Of a DNA stretch of 64,000 bases, positions 11,311 to 23,399 are shown in pieces. Numbering within the stretch: the first letter of the stretch is position 1; each line of letters starts with the position of its first letter. The translations under genes and the position numbers were made by a program. The notes under the pieces were generated by a model. It was not told the DNA's origin, did no database searches, and saw nothing but the letters and a program-made list of their open reading frames with translations. This DNA is from Brachypodium distachyon (lineage: Eukaryota > Streptophyta > Magnoliopsida > Poales > Poaceae): positions 21,838,584 through 21,902,583 of the forward strand of contig NC_016134.3 in assembly GCF_000005505.3 (NCBI RefSeq), in the 5' to 3' direction.

Positions 11311-14300
11311 TTAAATCATGAGCTCTTCTGTTTGACTGGTTGAGTCGGTTCGATTAGTGGCTTTCACTTCTTCTGTACCTTCTTCACTCTGTTGACTCTG
11401 AAACTGGTTCTCCAGAACCTCGTATATATTATCTGGTGGGCATTCGTCAGCATGTTTCCTAGGGTTCATCTGGCAAAAGCACTCCGGCCAGGAGTTTGTG
11501 TAGAAAGATTCTGGATGAGTGCGCTTGTGGGGGCCACCAAAATGCGAGTTAAACATGACCTGCCTCAGGCGTTCCTCAAAACCAGTTGTGCGGCCATCCT
11601 CCCTGTCCATGAATATCGGAGCAAGAGCCTTCCTATTTGGTGTGACAGTTGTCCGAAAACCATAGTATAGGCGGTGCCCCATGAGGTTGTTTGCAAAGTT
11701 GCTTGGACCATCATACGTGGGCATAAAAATGTCAGATAGGAGACAGACCATGTAATCAACTGCAGAGCCCGCCAGACCTCGGGTATTTTCTTCCAGCTTT
11801 GCTGGTCCAACCGAGCTGTGGTTTTCTAAGTGCGGAAACATAGATTTAAATGGCTTCATGAAGCGTTTCCCACCAAAGAGCTCGCCAGAAGCAAGGTAGA
11901 TGCGAGTTGTATTATCAAATCCCATAGCACGGAGAATAAGGCCTACCTGCACAGCAACAGCAAAGTTTGTTTCAATGATTAATCCAAATTTTCCTTCAAA
12001 TAAAAACTTCCAGTCATGTAATATATATTGAATTTTGTTTATGCAATTGTCAAGTTTCCCAAAACTTTCAACCTATAATCATTCCAAATCCATCAAAACA
12101 TTTGGTTTACAGCATGATGGTATATAACGTGCAAGGCACCACTCAAACAGGAAATACCAATGGCACAAAAGACAACCATCAACAGCAATAAAAATAATAA
12201 ACAGTAATGCAGACCACAGGCTATATAAATTTTATTTTTGTCTTATGCACAGAATTTCTCCTTTCAGCATGAAAATAAAAAATATACAGACATGTTAAAG
12301 ACTCAAACATATACATGCGTAATTGTTTTCAGAAAATTTCAAATGTTTTGATATGGCTTACAATTTACTGTTCATCCATGTGCATTGGGAGCCAAAAATG
12401 CCCCTCCCTCCTTGTAGAAGTTTTTAATCCAGATGGTATAGCTTGTTTTAAATTGTTTATAACATGCTAGCAAGGACACGTGGCATCCAGGTCACCCTAA
12501 ACCACTAGTGAAACCATACAGGGGTGAAGAATGTGCTATTTAAATACTTTGTTGCAATTCAAACGATCTTAGAGTTTAGAGTTGAAATATCCAGAACAAA
12601 ATGAATAAAAAGATTCAGTACCTCTTCTGGGGTTAAAGGGCATTTTCCAATGAGTCGTCTTTCCCTATAGACAAGTTCTTTTTCTGCAAAATTTTCCTTG
12701 CGGTACTTGATCAGAATTTTCTGCTCTTGAGCTGTAAATATATCAACGCACCTGCAATTTTATGTAGCAAATATGCCATAAACAAAAATACAAAACAAAG
12801 ATATGCACAACTAATAATCACTCCATATATCAAGTATTGAAGCATAGCAGCAGCACATCTTATCAACAATCGAAAGGAAAAAAAAAGCTGATCAGATGTC
12901 AAACTGAAAAGGTGAATCAAATAATATAAAGGTACTCCAAAGTTTTAGTATAAAGAGAGCGCAAATGAACATAATACGTAGATCAACAACAACAGATTTA
13001 ATTTGGATAATGACTGAATAACAGCTCTTGTGAGCACTTTTCTGGAGCGTAGGCATAAAGAATACAGGGATGCACTCTCAATTTATGGATGCATGGTGAG
13101 CATATATGATGCCAATTCAAAACCAAACTAACAATTTACAACTATAAACGCTATGCACGGAAAGGTGCAATTGATTCAAACATTCAAGTCATCATGCACA
13201 GTGGTTAAGTGAATGTCCTACCCAGCAAAAGCAAGCATATCCATCTCAAACCGTAGATGAATTGACATGAAATGGCCTTCTGATCGGAGCTTATTCACTA
13301 TCTCGCTACTTGCTTTCATGATGTGTGGCTTGAATCGTAATGCATGATAATTCACCCTGCATCGCAATCTCTGGAGCTCTGCATCATTGATATCTTCTGC
13401 CAATCGATGGGAAAATGGAGTTAAATAGATAGCCCCGTAATTCTTCATTTTCTCCAAGGCAACTGTTGTATACCAAGCTAGTGGAGCATCTCGAGGTGGC
13501 CGGATCTGTTATGAACAAAAAACATTTCATGAGCCCACTGCCTCTCTGGGATAATTCATTTTGGCATAAAGAAACTAGTGATTTTTTCATTCACCTGGTG
13601 GGCTTTCAGCTTCTTAGTTTTACCATTTGTAGTGATTTCTGGGACGCTCATAACAATATGGACATCATATTTCAATGTCTTGATGAAGTGGGGAACATCA
13701 TAAATACCCACAAAACCACTGGGTGTGCATACAAGTGAAAAAATTAAGTAAATACCAATCAAGCAGAATAAACAAGAAAAGTTGAGAAAAAAGGTGTTTT
13801 AAATATGAGGAATAGCAGGATCAAAACATAATGTAGAGCACAGAACCTAATAATGATTTATGCATACTAAGCAAAAGAAACTATGGCCGATGCAACGTGC
13901 TGCTCATAAATCTTAGTTGATTTCACAAAACAAAACAAAATCTCATAGTTGGAACTCAAAAAAATCAATCCAACGATAAGCCTTTTGAAGGGAAGTGAGC
14001 CTAGCTCACTTGGTTGGGGGAGTGGATGTACTACCCCGCCACCTAGGTTCAAGTCCTTATGGATGTGAATTTATGTTCCTAATTATACTGTCGGGGTCAA
14101 GAAAAACGATAAGCCTTTCAAGAATATGCAGAACTGTATGCCATTGCTTAAGAACTGGAAAAGGTCTGGTTACAGATTAAATAAATAAAAAAGATCTGAA
14201 TTATCAATAAGAAACTAGTCTGGCATCAGATTGTCACAGTTACACCTTCATGGTGGCATTACTGCAGTAGGTACACGGAGGAGATCTAAGCAATGACAAG

Positions 14301-17300
14301 TAAATGCAAATGTGCCACATATTACTGCGATTACAAAATTTATAATTACATAAGTGGGAAAATTGGCTCTTAATTGCTGCCCCAACAGACACCACATTGA
14401 CTGTAGTACACGACCCTAAGCTACGGAGTACCGATGCAGCCAGCCCATCGTATCCCCTGATTTCTAAAAAAAAGAAAAAAAAAGAGGGATATGGCCAGAA
14501 TACGTGGTGAACACGTCTGTGATACGGGTGGTGGGATTAGGATGGCCCAAAGGCCCACCTAAAAAAACTAAAACTTGCATGGGACACATGGAAGGGAGCA
14601 CTCGCTCGAGGCTCGACCCGTAGCCGTCGCTACTGCGACGCTGCGCCCGCGCCGCCGACGTCCCTGGACTCACTGGATGACGCTGCTCGACTCCTCTTTG
14701 GCTGCGCTGTGCCACCGCCAATCCCCTCCGCTCTCCAGCCTCCAGTAAGGCTGCCTCTGGCTACTTCTCTCCTCTCCCTCACCGAATCCACTCACTCTAT
14801 TTATTTGCTGTTGTCAACTGTCGTGACGTGTTTTCCTTTTTATACCCATTAGGCACTTAGGCTAGCTGGCTACTGCTGCGATTTTTTTATCTCATCTCAG
14901 TACATCATGTCTTCTAATTTTTCTTTATACATGGTATTTCTTCATTATTTATATACAAATATTCGCTGTATACCACTGTTTTGGAAACTGCCGTATCTGT
15001 GCCCCATATCAGTTCAACATAGACCCTAAGTTTGCTAAGGCCACAGGAACATAATATTCTTACAAAGTTAACTATGCACTTAGTATTCTTTTAATCATAC
15101 CTTGCTAAATTTGATAAACTGGTTTTTGATATCTCTTATTCAATACTATAGATGACTACCTTCACCAAGTTTTACCAGGCTGGCCTAGGAGAGACCCAAT
15201 TTGAGCGTCAGCTGCTGGAGGTAGTTGACCATCCGGACATATACCCATAACTGAATTCAAGGGAAGACAAGTACACTCTACTCTGAAGTGTATGGGGAGC
15301 CATACTGGTTATCGTGGGACTTATTCATAAATGCCAAGTTCACCCCACCACGGATGACATCGTGTTCACGGTGACTAAGGAATCCCAGACAAATGAACTT
15401 AACCATGCGATGCAGGAGGCACTAGCGCAGATCTGTGGAGTGTACCAGGAAGGGTTGCGCCATGCCCCTTTCCGTCACCTCAGGAAGCGGGACAGGTATG
15501 GCATACCCATTAAGTCACCACAGCCGACGACTGGAGTGGCTCAGCAGTTGGAGGAATGGAGCACCTTCTCTTCGACACCCAGGCGCAATTAGGAGTATCG
15601 AGGATGGTCGGTGATAACCACCTAGTCGCCAGAGTTCAGCTTCGCCATCAGATGGATGACCTCAAGGCTGCGAAGGCACAGGTCCAGCAGCAGGTGAAGG
15701 ATCTCTAGGAGCAGCTTGCCAGCCTTGAGGAGGAGCTAGAGGAGGCAAGAGATGAAGGTGAGGATAGTCAGAAGGAGACTGAGGACTTCATCAATGACAA
15801 CAAATAATATCAGAAAGAGAGGCAGTTCCATGAGTAGCCCGACTATGAGATGACTATGAGGAAGAGAAGGCATATCACACATAGGAAGGCTCCTCACGAA
15901 TCAGTGGAGACTGCTTTCCGGTGTGCAATGAGTTTCCGTGGGATATCCGTTTAAGTCTACTTCAGGCCCAGCAACACAGTGAAAAATACTATGATGATAA
16001 CCATCGTGAGTTGACTTCTGAAGCTGATGCGTGTTTATGGCCTTCACCATTGACAAGCTGCGTCACTGCACGGACACTCGTGGGGCAAACTAGAACAGTG
16101 GTTTTATGGACCATGTAAGATTCTAGCACATGTTGGTTCCATTGCATACAAACTCGAGCTCCCAGCAGGGATCATCTTCATGATGTTTTCCATGTGAGTG
16201 TGTCAAAAAAATATCGTGGTGATGTGCCAGACAAGCCTCCTGCACTGCCGGTTATGGAAGATGGTGGGTCACTCCAGCACCTGCCAATGTTCTCAGCTCG
16301 AGGTTGCGACGCTGAGTGAAGCATGTACTGTGCAATGGGTAGGTTTCACCAGAGATGCAAGCTACTTGGAAGCCGCTTGCAGACTTCATCAAATACTATC
16401 CAGAATTTCAGCTCAAGGACGAGCTGATTGTCAAGGAAGGGAGAGATGACATGTGGTAATTCCATATCAGTGTGGGGCAAGAATTTGAGTTGGATCCATG
16501 CAGGTATGATTCCCTGGTGGATGTGTCAGTTTCTATTGTTCTAGTAGTGTTCACGTCAGAACTCAGGATAGAAAGGTCCAGTTTGTGTCAGGGAAGTCCA
16601 AAATTGGTCTCGAGTAGTACTAATTTGTCCTCTATATACAGGACTCATAGTGTAAGCTGAAAGAAAGCAATAATCAATAAACTCCAGAATCCCTAATCCC
16701 CTGCTCTCCATCTCGACGCTGACTACCTTCTACTCGCTCCGTGCGAGCACGACACCTCACTGCCAACCAGTGGGGCTTCAAGCTCCTTCAGGTCATGGAA
16801 TAGCTCTCAGATCCACAGGTTGTTCCACATACAGCCAATTTGTGTGTCATAATCTCCCTGTATTGTTGACAGCTTAATCTTTTATTCCTTTTCATCTGGA
16901 GAAGGGGCAAGGTTGAAACTATAGTCTATGACTCCCAGTTATGAACCAGAACCATAATTTGAAACATTTTCAAGCATGATACTGGTATAGAAATGAACAG
17001 TTTAGGTTTCTCGTGAAATACTGTGTAAAGGTCCAAAACTGAATTTAAAGTTCTACAAATGATAATATTTTGAATACGAGCTGCTTATATCCCTCCCTAT
17101 TTCCAAACTCCAAACGTATTTTCGAACTACATGCATAACTTTATAGGCACATCTTCAGCAATCTGGAGCTGTTCTACTCTCTCATTCTCTGTACTAAGTG
17201 GTAACTATCTCCAATAATCTTGCTTTAAATGCTTCTATGAAGTTGACCAATGTAGTCAAGCTAGATGGAAATGCTTGCGTCAAATATTCCAATGTGAATA

Positions 17301-18981
17301 CTGAATACCACATTAACTAAGCACACAAATCAAGTTTACAATCAACTAATATCAAGTACAGTATAATATGTGGCAAGAAGAACGCAACAGAAATGTGATT
17401 GAACCAATAGGCTGAGCAAAAGTAGTATAGTGTGTCATAAAAACTTCCGAAGTGAACATTGCAGACAAACATTTTCTATTTTGCAAAAAAATTACTTCAC
17501 AAAGGACACAAGTTTTTCTCTATAGACCATTTGGATAAAAGTGATACCTCTCATCATGCCAGAAAGAATTTGTATCTAATTCTGGCAGCACAAGTGTAGC
17601 ATTCATTATTCGTGCAGCAACGACAGCATTGCATATCTACAAAAATAAGACAATGGCAATCTTAATTTTGTTACCATGGATCATATAACCATATTATACA
17701 ATCTCAATGATGAAACATGGACAGGAAGGGAGAGTTTATTTGTTAATCATACAGCAGTACGTTGTTGGTTCAAGCCACCATTGCACCGGACACGCAAGTA
17801 CCCATTAGTCTCTGACTCAGTTGGCGGGGCTGCAAGTACATAAATTACACATCAGCGTGTCCACATTACCATCATTTGCGAAAAATATGACCATCGACTT
17901 CCAGAGAGGTCACAGAGGCAAACATACGAGGCCAATATGATCGTGGTGCAGAAGATGCTCTCCAACCATTTGAATCTGCAGTTCTCCACAACTTATTTAC
18001 ATCAACATCCTTGAGTAATAACACTGATGTCAGTACAAGAACTAATTTCATCGAGAACTCACATACGCATATAAATTATCACTGTAATAATGTATTCATG
18101 CATTATCTTAGGCTAGAACATTTTAAAATGCAAAGCCATCCAGTTCACCACTTGGAAATACATCCCGTCAAAGTGTTTCTTAAAAATTTCTACACAGAGG
18201 TAAGACTTCTCCCTTCCTCCAGCAGTATCATTCCAATCAATATGAAAGAATGATAGTTCTGTTAAACCCATTATCTCCCTCCTCCCTCCAGTTACAGCAA
18301 TAACAGTCAACATACTATACTCCGTATTTGTTTACGGATAGTTTGAAATTATCAACTCAAGCTACAAGCCTGCGAGAAATGGACCACCATCACTAGTTGT
18401 TTTGTCCTAGCTATACGTAAATATATACTTCCTCCGTTCCTAAATTCTTGTCGTTGTTTTAGGAGTACCAATGATGTTGTCCCAGTTTCCTTCCTCACTG
18501 CTAAACAATGCAAAAAAATAGCTTAGCCTATCAAACATACCCAGCCGATGAGCACATGGGAAGAAAACCCTTTTACAACCTCTAACTAATGTACCACTTG
18601 CATTGCATCACTACGGTCTAATGGAAAAAGAAATTACAGTAACAACAAAATAGCTTCCAAATTGTCCACGCAAGCATATCATGGATACATCCGTTGCCGA
18701 GTAAATTACCAAGCAGATCAGAAAACACGGCTAACGAAAGCACGGGGAGAACGCACCTGGGCCTTGTAGGAGGCGAGGGCGAGGCCGGCGGAGGAGGACC
18801 AGAGCCAAATTGTGCAAACGATGAGCGCACTTACGCCGACCCACAGCCGCGCCGGCGACCGCCGGCGGCGGAGCGCCGCCTCGACAGAGCCCCTGCCGCA
18901 GAGATTAGTAAACAAAAATCAACAAAAACACGTAAAACAAATAGAGGATTTCGGGAGGGGAGGCGGTGCTCACCTGCGCAT
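11311..18981 (-). CDS. Plant O-fucosyltransferase / GT106-type glycosyltransferase, nine exons
   Basis: Coding exons on the minus strand: 18981-18974, 18892-18757, 18009-17928, 17829-17753, 17636-17548, 13718-13595, 13505-13222, 12751-12622 and 11946-11311. All introns are GT-AG, all phases close, and the sum is 1566 nt (521 residues). The first exon supplies only 8 coding bases. Residues 19-43 form a signal anchor, giving a type II membrane protein of the Golgi. Family signatures are RVRCNGGLNQQR, a conserved VLPELDTNSFW, IHLRFEMDM at 254-262, RIYLASGELFGG at 325-336, and YDGPSNFANNLMGHR at 388-402. This is the PF10250/DUF246 family, which holds rhamnogalacturonan-I rhamnosyltransferases and other wall glycan enzymes, so the donor sugar cannot be read from sequence. 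Intron 5 is 3.8 kb and full of repeats; the coding exons look intact. Confidence 0.92.
13991..14104 (+). mobile_element. tRNA-derived SINE (Au-SINE-like) in intron 5
   Basis: A pol III A box TAGCTCACTTGG (14002-14013) and B box GGTTCAAGTCC (14046-14056) stand 32 bases apart, as in tRNA-derived SINEs. A direct repeat AACGATAAGCCTTT flanks the element at 13972-13985 and 14105-14118, which is the target-site duplication. The body closely resembles the grass Au SINE as I know it. It lies antisense to the host gene. Confidence 0.85.
14460..14900. other. GC-rich, CpG-dense patch inside intron 5
   Basis: The stretch 14570-14760 is much more GC- and CpG-rich than the AT-rich intron around it, and is followed by a CT-rich block and TATTTATT. 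It looks like a promoter or 5' UTR on the plus strand, but no coding frame of convincing quality follows. It may be the front part of the retroelement at 15150 or a captured gene start. Confidence 0.3.
15150..16810 (+). mobile_element. Truncated chromovirus (Ty3/gypsy) fragment with 3' LTR-like end in intron 5
   Basis: A coding-like stretch from about 15152 to 15900, whose family I cannot name, has several stops and a coiled-coil-like glutamine/glutamate-rich tract. Then come the integrase C-terminal phrases QAQQHSEKYYDD (about 15965) and AYKLELPAG (about 16149), and a decayed chromodomain (VQWVGFTRDASYLE, 16330-16375). LTR-like DNA with a CCTCTATATACAGGA box near 16630 follows. The fragment is antisense to the host gene. 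Stops and frame changes mark it as dead. Confidence 0.65.
18428..18462 (+). mobile_element. One-ended Stowaway terminus in intron 2
   Basis: CTTCCTCCGTTCCTAAATTC matches the Stowaway end consensus, but no inverted partner was found nearby. Probably a decayed MITE. Confidence 0.4.
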
Positions 18982-19260
18982 TGGAATCGCGGAGCTAGGT
19001 TTCGGATCAGGCGGGGAATTTAGGCACGATGGCCGCTCAGATCTGGAATCCGGGGCGGGGGGGAAGGAGGAGAGTGGAGTGTGTGCCGTCTGCGCGAGGC
19101 CGCGAGCGTGCGGGTGGTTGCGGCGGTGGCGATGCTGTGTCTCAGATCTTTGTTCCACGACAGTATTCACTGGACGTAGCTGTCAAGTAAAATACCTGGC
19201 ACATTTGTACTCTTCGTACTGGACTTGGCTTTAATTGGACTAGCCTTTCTATTCCGTATT
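18982..19260 (-). promoter_or_regulatory. 5' UTR and proximal promoter of the glycosyltransferase gene
   Basis: The DNA upstream of the start at 18981 is GC-rich for about 160 bases and then turns AT-rich, as at a plant transcription start. I see no clear TATA. A transposon-like terminus begins at 19271, under 300 bp from the start codon. Confidence 0.4.
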
Positions 19261-19270
19261 TTTATACTAA

Positions 19271-21402
19271 CCAGTTAAAATGACCGTGCGTTGCAACGGA
19301 AATAAAATGATACATTCAAAAACATGCATCAAAATTTCTTTTTGTTTTTTTTAACAATCACCAAATATTCCTTTAGAAAAGGTTTTTTCCGAAGATTGTG
19401 CCTTTATACTCAAGTCTCTCAAAATAAACAATACACTTCCTTTTAAAAATTATATAACATCACCTGGTCAAAAAAGTTTTGAGACGGAATCACTTAATAT
19501 TTTTATTTCTCTCCACTATCTAACTTCACCCGTTAAAGCAAAGAGTTAGAAGAGGCAACAAATTTATGTTTTGGTAGCTGGATGTTCGTTTATGAGTATA
19601 GACATTTGATTATTTTGTTGAGTATGGCTAATCTGATTTTGCTGGTTTTCTTAATGAGCTTGTCAATATTAGATTAAATCAAGCCTAATTAATAAACTGG
19701 CAGCGCACGTGTAATTTTTTTTCAATTATTTACTCGAGTTGTTCGATGGATCTGACTTGTGGGCAGTTCAGACGACTTGACGTTGTTAGTCTCTCGGCTA
19801 TCTGTCTGCTCGTAGTCATGTCTCTGCGTGGCGACTGGAGTCCGTCTTATATGGTCGGCAAGTATTAAATGTGGCAACTCGCCCGATATCCGACCCAAAT
19901 GGGTAGGATATGGGTCGACGTTTACGCTCATGGGTATAGCCGATGCTTCACCTGATTAGTCATGGGTAGTGTATGGGTATAGGTTTATACCCATGGATAC
20001 CCGATGGGTCGCCCAGTTAATATTTTAATAAAATAAATATTATTTTTATTATATAATATGTGGACTTTTTGATGCAATAAGGATTAACGGATGAACCCTG
20101 CTGTAAAAATAAAAATAAAAACGAAGTGCAAAATTGACCCGGTAGCCCATGACTCGATGACCCATCAAAATGGCCAGTTTGGCCACCTCTCTCTCTCTCA
20201 GCTTCATCTCCTCAGTGTAATTTAGCCCTAGGAGAGCCGTGGCCGCGCCTGGGAGACAGAGGGGACAGCCGTGGCTTCGATCCCTTGCCCGATGGGTGCC
20301 CGATCGGGTCTCATTTTCCAACTCCCGTAGTGTTTCGACGGAGCGATCTTTTTCTCATCAGATTTGAAGTTGTTGCCCGACTCTGGTAGCGATCCCGCTG
20401 GCGATGGATTCCCTCGCGGAGTTCCAGTCCAATTCGGTGCAGGTAACGGGCCAGTCGGCTTAGTAGGCATTAATACATGCAATTTTGGGGGTCCACAAAT
20501 ATTTTGGGAAGTTTGACAGACGACGATGAGGGAAACGGTCCGTATTTTTTAGATAAGGTATGGAAAATTTTCGATTAAATCAGTGACACTTGCTATAAGA
20601 CAACAGAGGGTACTTAAATTTATGTTGGTTTTAAATAAAGCAGGTGTTTGACCAATATAAAATGCCAACCCGTTCCCTTCGCCACATGGTTTCGTTGCTC
20701 GTCAAACGCGCTACTTCCTGACGGACTCGTACATCGCCGATGCCTCTGGCTCAGCCCAGCAGGCCAACTCAAACACAACCTGTGACGGGCCTGAATCGAG
20801 TGATGCCGCAGCCTTAGCTTCGGATGGAACTGGGCCTAGGAGACGGCCCGCTAGACGACGTAGACCGAATCGTTTAGGAAGGAAGAGCATCGAGGCTGGA
20901 AGCGGTACGTGCGCCGGTCCTAATCTGACAAGAAAAAAAATCTATCTAGCCTGTCATCCACGAGCCAACCAATATTAAAAATATAAGCTTAAGTGTTTTT
21001 TCGGCAACATCTGGGTCTGAATTTTTGAACTTTCACTTTGAAGAATATTGTATACTCAGCCTCACTTATATGGAGGTCTTCAAACGGCGTTCATCACGCT
21101 CAGCTACAGCATCAGGAAGAGAAACAACAAGACCAGACTCCCTTCATCTACTCCGACGACATCTACCACCCGTGAACGAGCGGAGCGCAGCGGGCTGTGG
21201 CAGCATTTTGTACCTGCCTGGAATCAGAAACAATAGCTTCTTCCGAGAGAATAGAGTAAGGAGACAAAATCCTCGGAAAGACCCGTTTTGAAAGAGATGT
21301 TTGGTGGAAGTCAAAGAAGACATAAGAGAGAAAATTTTGATCCATGTCTTCCGGCTTATCATTTTATTTTGTTGTTCCGTTGCAACGCACGGGCATTTCA
21401 GC
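19271..21402. mobile_element. Element bounded by ~45-bp inverted termini
   Basis: The left end (19271-19312) contains CCGTGCGTTGCAACGG followed by AAATAAAATGATA. The right end (21357-21402) is its inverted copy with an 8-bp insertion (TATCATTTTATTTTGTTGTT, then CCGTTGCAACGCACGG). Between them, 19850-20020 is rich in TGGGTAT/ATACCCA phrases and 20100-21290 has no domain. The family is not recognised, and two unrelated copies of a common terminus remain possible. Confidence 0.45.
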
Positions 21403-22173
21403 TAATTACCCTAAAAAACTATAGTTTTAATACTACAGTGTATCCAAAACTGAGATATTATCTATGTATAAAAAATTTGGACTTTAGTTTATCAAAACAG
21501 ATAAAAGTAATGCTCCAAAATACTTTAGTTATCAAAATTGTTATCTCAGGCTAAAATACTATTACTTTGCTACTACGAAGCCACTGGCTCAAAAGAAAAA
21601 AAATATCTTGCTTTATTTTCCAGGGACAAATCTAAATTGGTCCAGACCAATTTTCCGGCCTTCTCCGGCCACCTCTTTGGGAATTGCAATCACAACACAT
21701 TGTACTTACAGGCAAAATGCCACCGCGTCCATCCCGCAAAAGAAACTCAAACCCAATCCCGACCCCCTCTCCTTCACCCACTCCGCAAAGAACCAAAGCT
21801 CCACAATTTCTTCCAAGCTAGTTCTTGCGCATCCCATCTGACCCCTCCGCAGCACCCTCTAGCCACAGCTCCCGTCGCCGTTTAGTTCCGGCCAACATCT
21901 GATCAGTGCTCTAAACCTCCTAAAGAAAATCTTTACATCCTCTCTTTTTACAACAACTCTTTCTACTATCTTTTTTTAGAATCACCCATAATTGGCTTAA
22001 ATTTCGGAGAATCGGCTGAAAAAACCCTGGAATTGTCCTCTTTCGGATAGGCCCTGAAAGGAGAAGAAAGGATGACATGCCAATGGACGTTTGTCTATTC
22101 TCTAATTCACCCGATCCCTATCCGCTTTCCAAAAAGGAAGAATGCATGAACATGGCAGAGGAGAAAGGAAATT
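21403..22173. other. Intergenic, no gene recognised
   Basis: Short frames at 21538-21885 have a proline-rich bias and no domain. Nothing assignable. Confidence 0.4.
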
Positions 22174-22785
22174 TTATTCAAATCTGACATCCAATATGGC
22201 TAGAGTGTTTTGGATAAAATTCCAAAAAACTACGAAGTAACTCTCATAACTAAGAATTGCACCGAAGTCCTTGAAAGTAATTTTCTCCATGGTATCAATG
22301 TTCGCAACACGAAATACCACCAAGGCTTTAGTAAAGTTAGTGCAATCAGACTGGAGCTGTGACACCGTCACTCGAACACCTGCACAAACTTGACTACATT
22401 TGAACATTTCAGGAAACCACTTGAGTCGCCCATCCAAAAAGATGAGAAGCCATAAGCATTGAACGTGGGCCAGGGGATACTCTAAAGGTACAGTCCGTCG
22501 AACCACAAGATTCTTCATCGGGACACCAAATAAGGACTCAAAAGTCATAAAATATTATGCCAATGAAAACACTAGGACACACCAACAGGAACTTACAAGA
22601 TTCATGAATGGCGAGGAAAAAAATCTAAAATTGGCAAGACTGGGCATACCGAACCTGCGGACGGAAAAACTCTTGTGGTCTTTGACATCATCTGGTAAGA
22701 GGCCACCACAAAAAGGGAGAATATATAGTATCTTTATGCTCAACGATGCCGCACCCTTCACCATAGTGTTGTAGAATAGAAGCAC
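22174..22785 (-). other. Two short unidentified minus-strand frames
   Basis: Frames at 22548-22174 (124 residues) and 22785-22555 (76 residues) lie 6 bp apart in different phases. They contain phrases such as VFRVANIDTMEKITF and FCGGLLPDDVKDHKSF that look protein-like rather than random. I recognise no family. They could be two exons or a frameshifted remnant of a captured plant gene; neither is confirmed. Confidence 0.25.
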
Positions 22786-23399
22786 ACCAATTTATATTAT
22801 TGAAACATTTTTGAAATGTATAGGAAGATCCGATATTCCGACAGCGGATAATTTAAACGGTATGAATAGTTGGAAGCTGTGTTGTGATTGGTATTGGAAT
22901 TCAGATGGTAACTAGGTGATTCCCCGCGCGTTGCGGTAGCCAATTCTATGTGAACATTTGGACATGATGTTAGAAAAAATGATAATTATATGGTCAAATC
23001 CAAAATAAATATGAATACCACAAGCCAAACGACTTGAATAACTTCGGGGAAACTGAACAGAGAAGCTTCAGGAACCTGAATATTCGAAGTTCTTCGAAAG
23101 ATTGACATACATATCATGAAAATATGTGTACCTAGTGAATTATTTATATACAACATGAAGGTGAAAAAATTTAGGAGCTAAAATATTGAATTGTCGAAGG
23201 AGAAACCAAAATGAATTGCTAGTGGGTCTGCAACATATGATATGTATGGTGATATACACTTTGCATGCACATCCATGGAGTGTTAATGCATTGGTCCGAA
23301 TAACTTAAAAATGTTGTTTTTAATTTCCCTAAGTTCCTTAGTTGGCCCCCGGTAAAAAGGAGTGAGTTTAGGACTATGTTGTGCAAGTTCTCATTGCCA
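22786..23399. other. Repeat-like intergenic DNA with a transposon-type terminus
   Basis: Around 22911-22945 the phrase AACTAGGTGATTCCCCGCGC with GTTGCGG resembles the GCGTTGC-type terminus seen at 19271 and 21402. Nothing else can be assigned. Confidence 0.3.

Noticed and set aside
11392..11670. 92-residue plus-strand frame over the last glycosyltransferase exon
   Set aside because: Antisense shadow of a well-supported exon.
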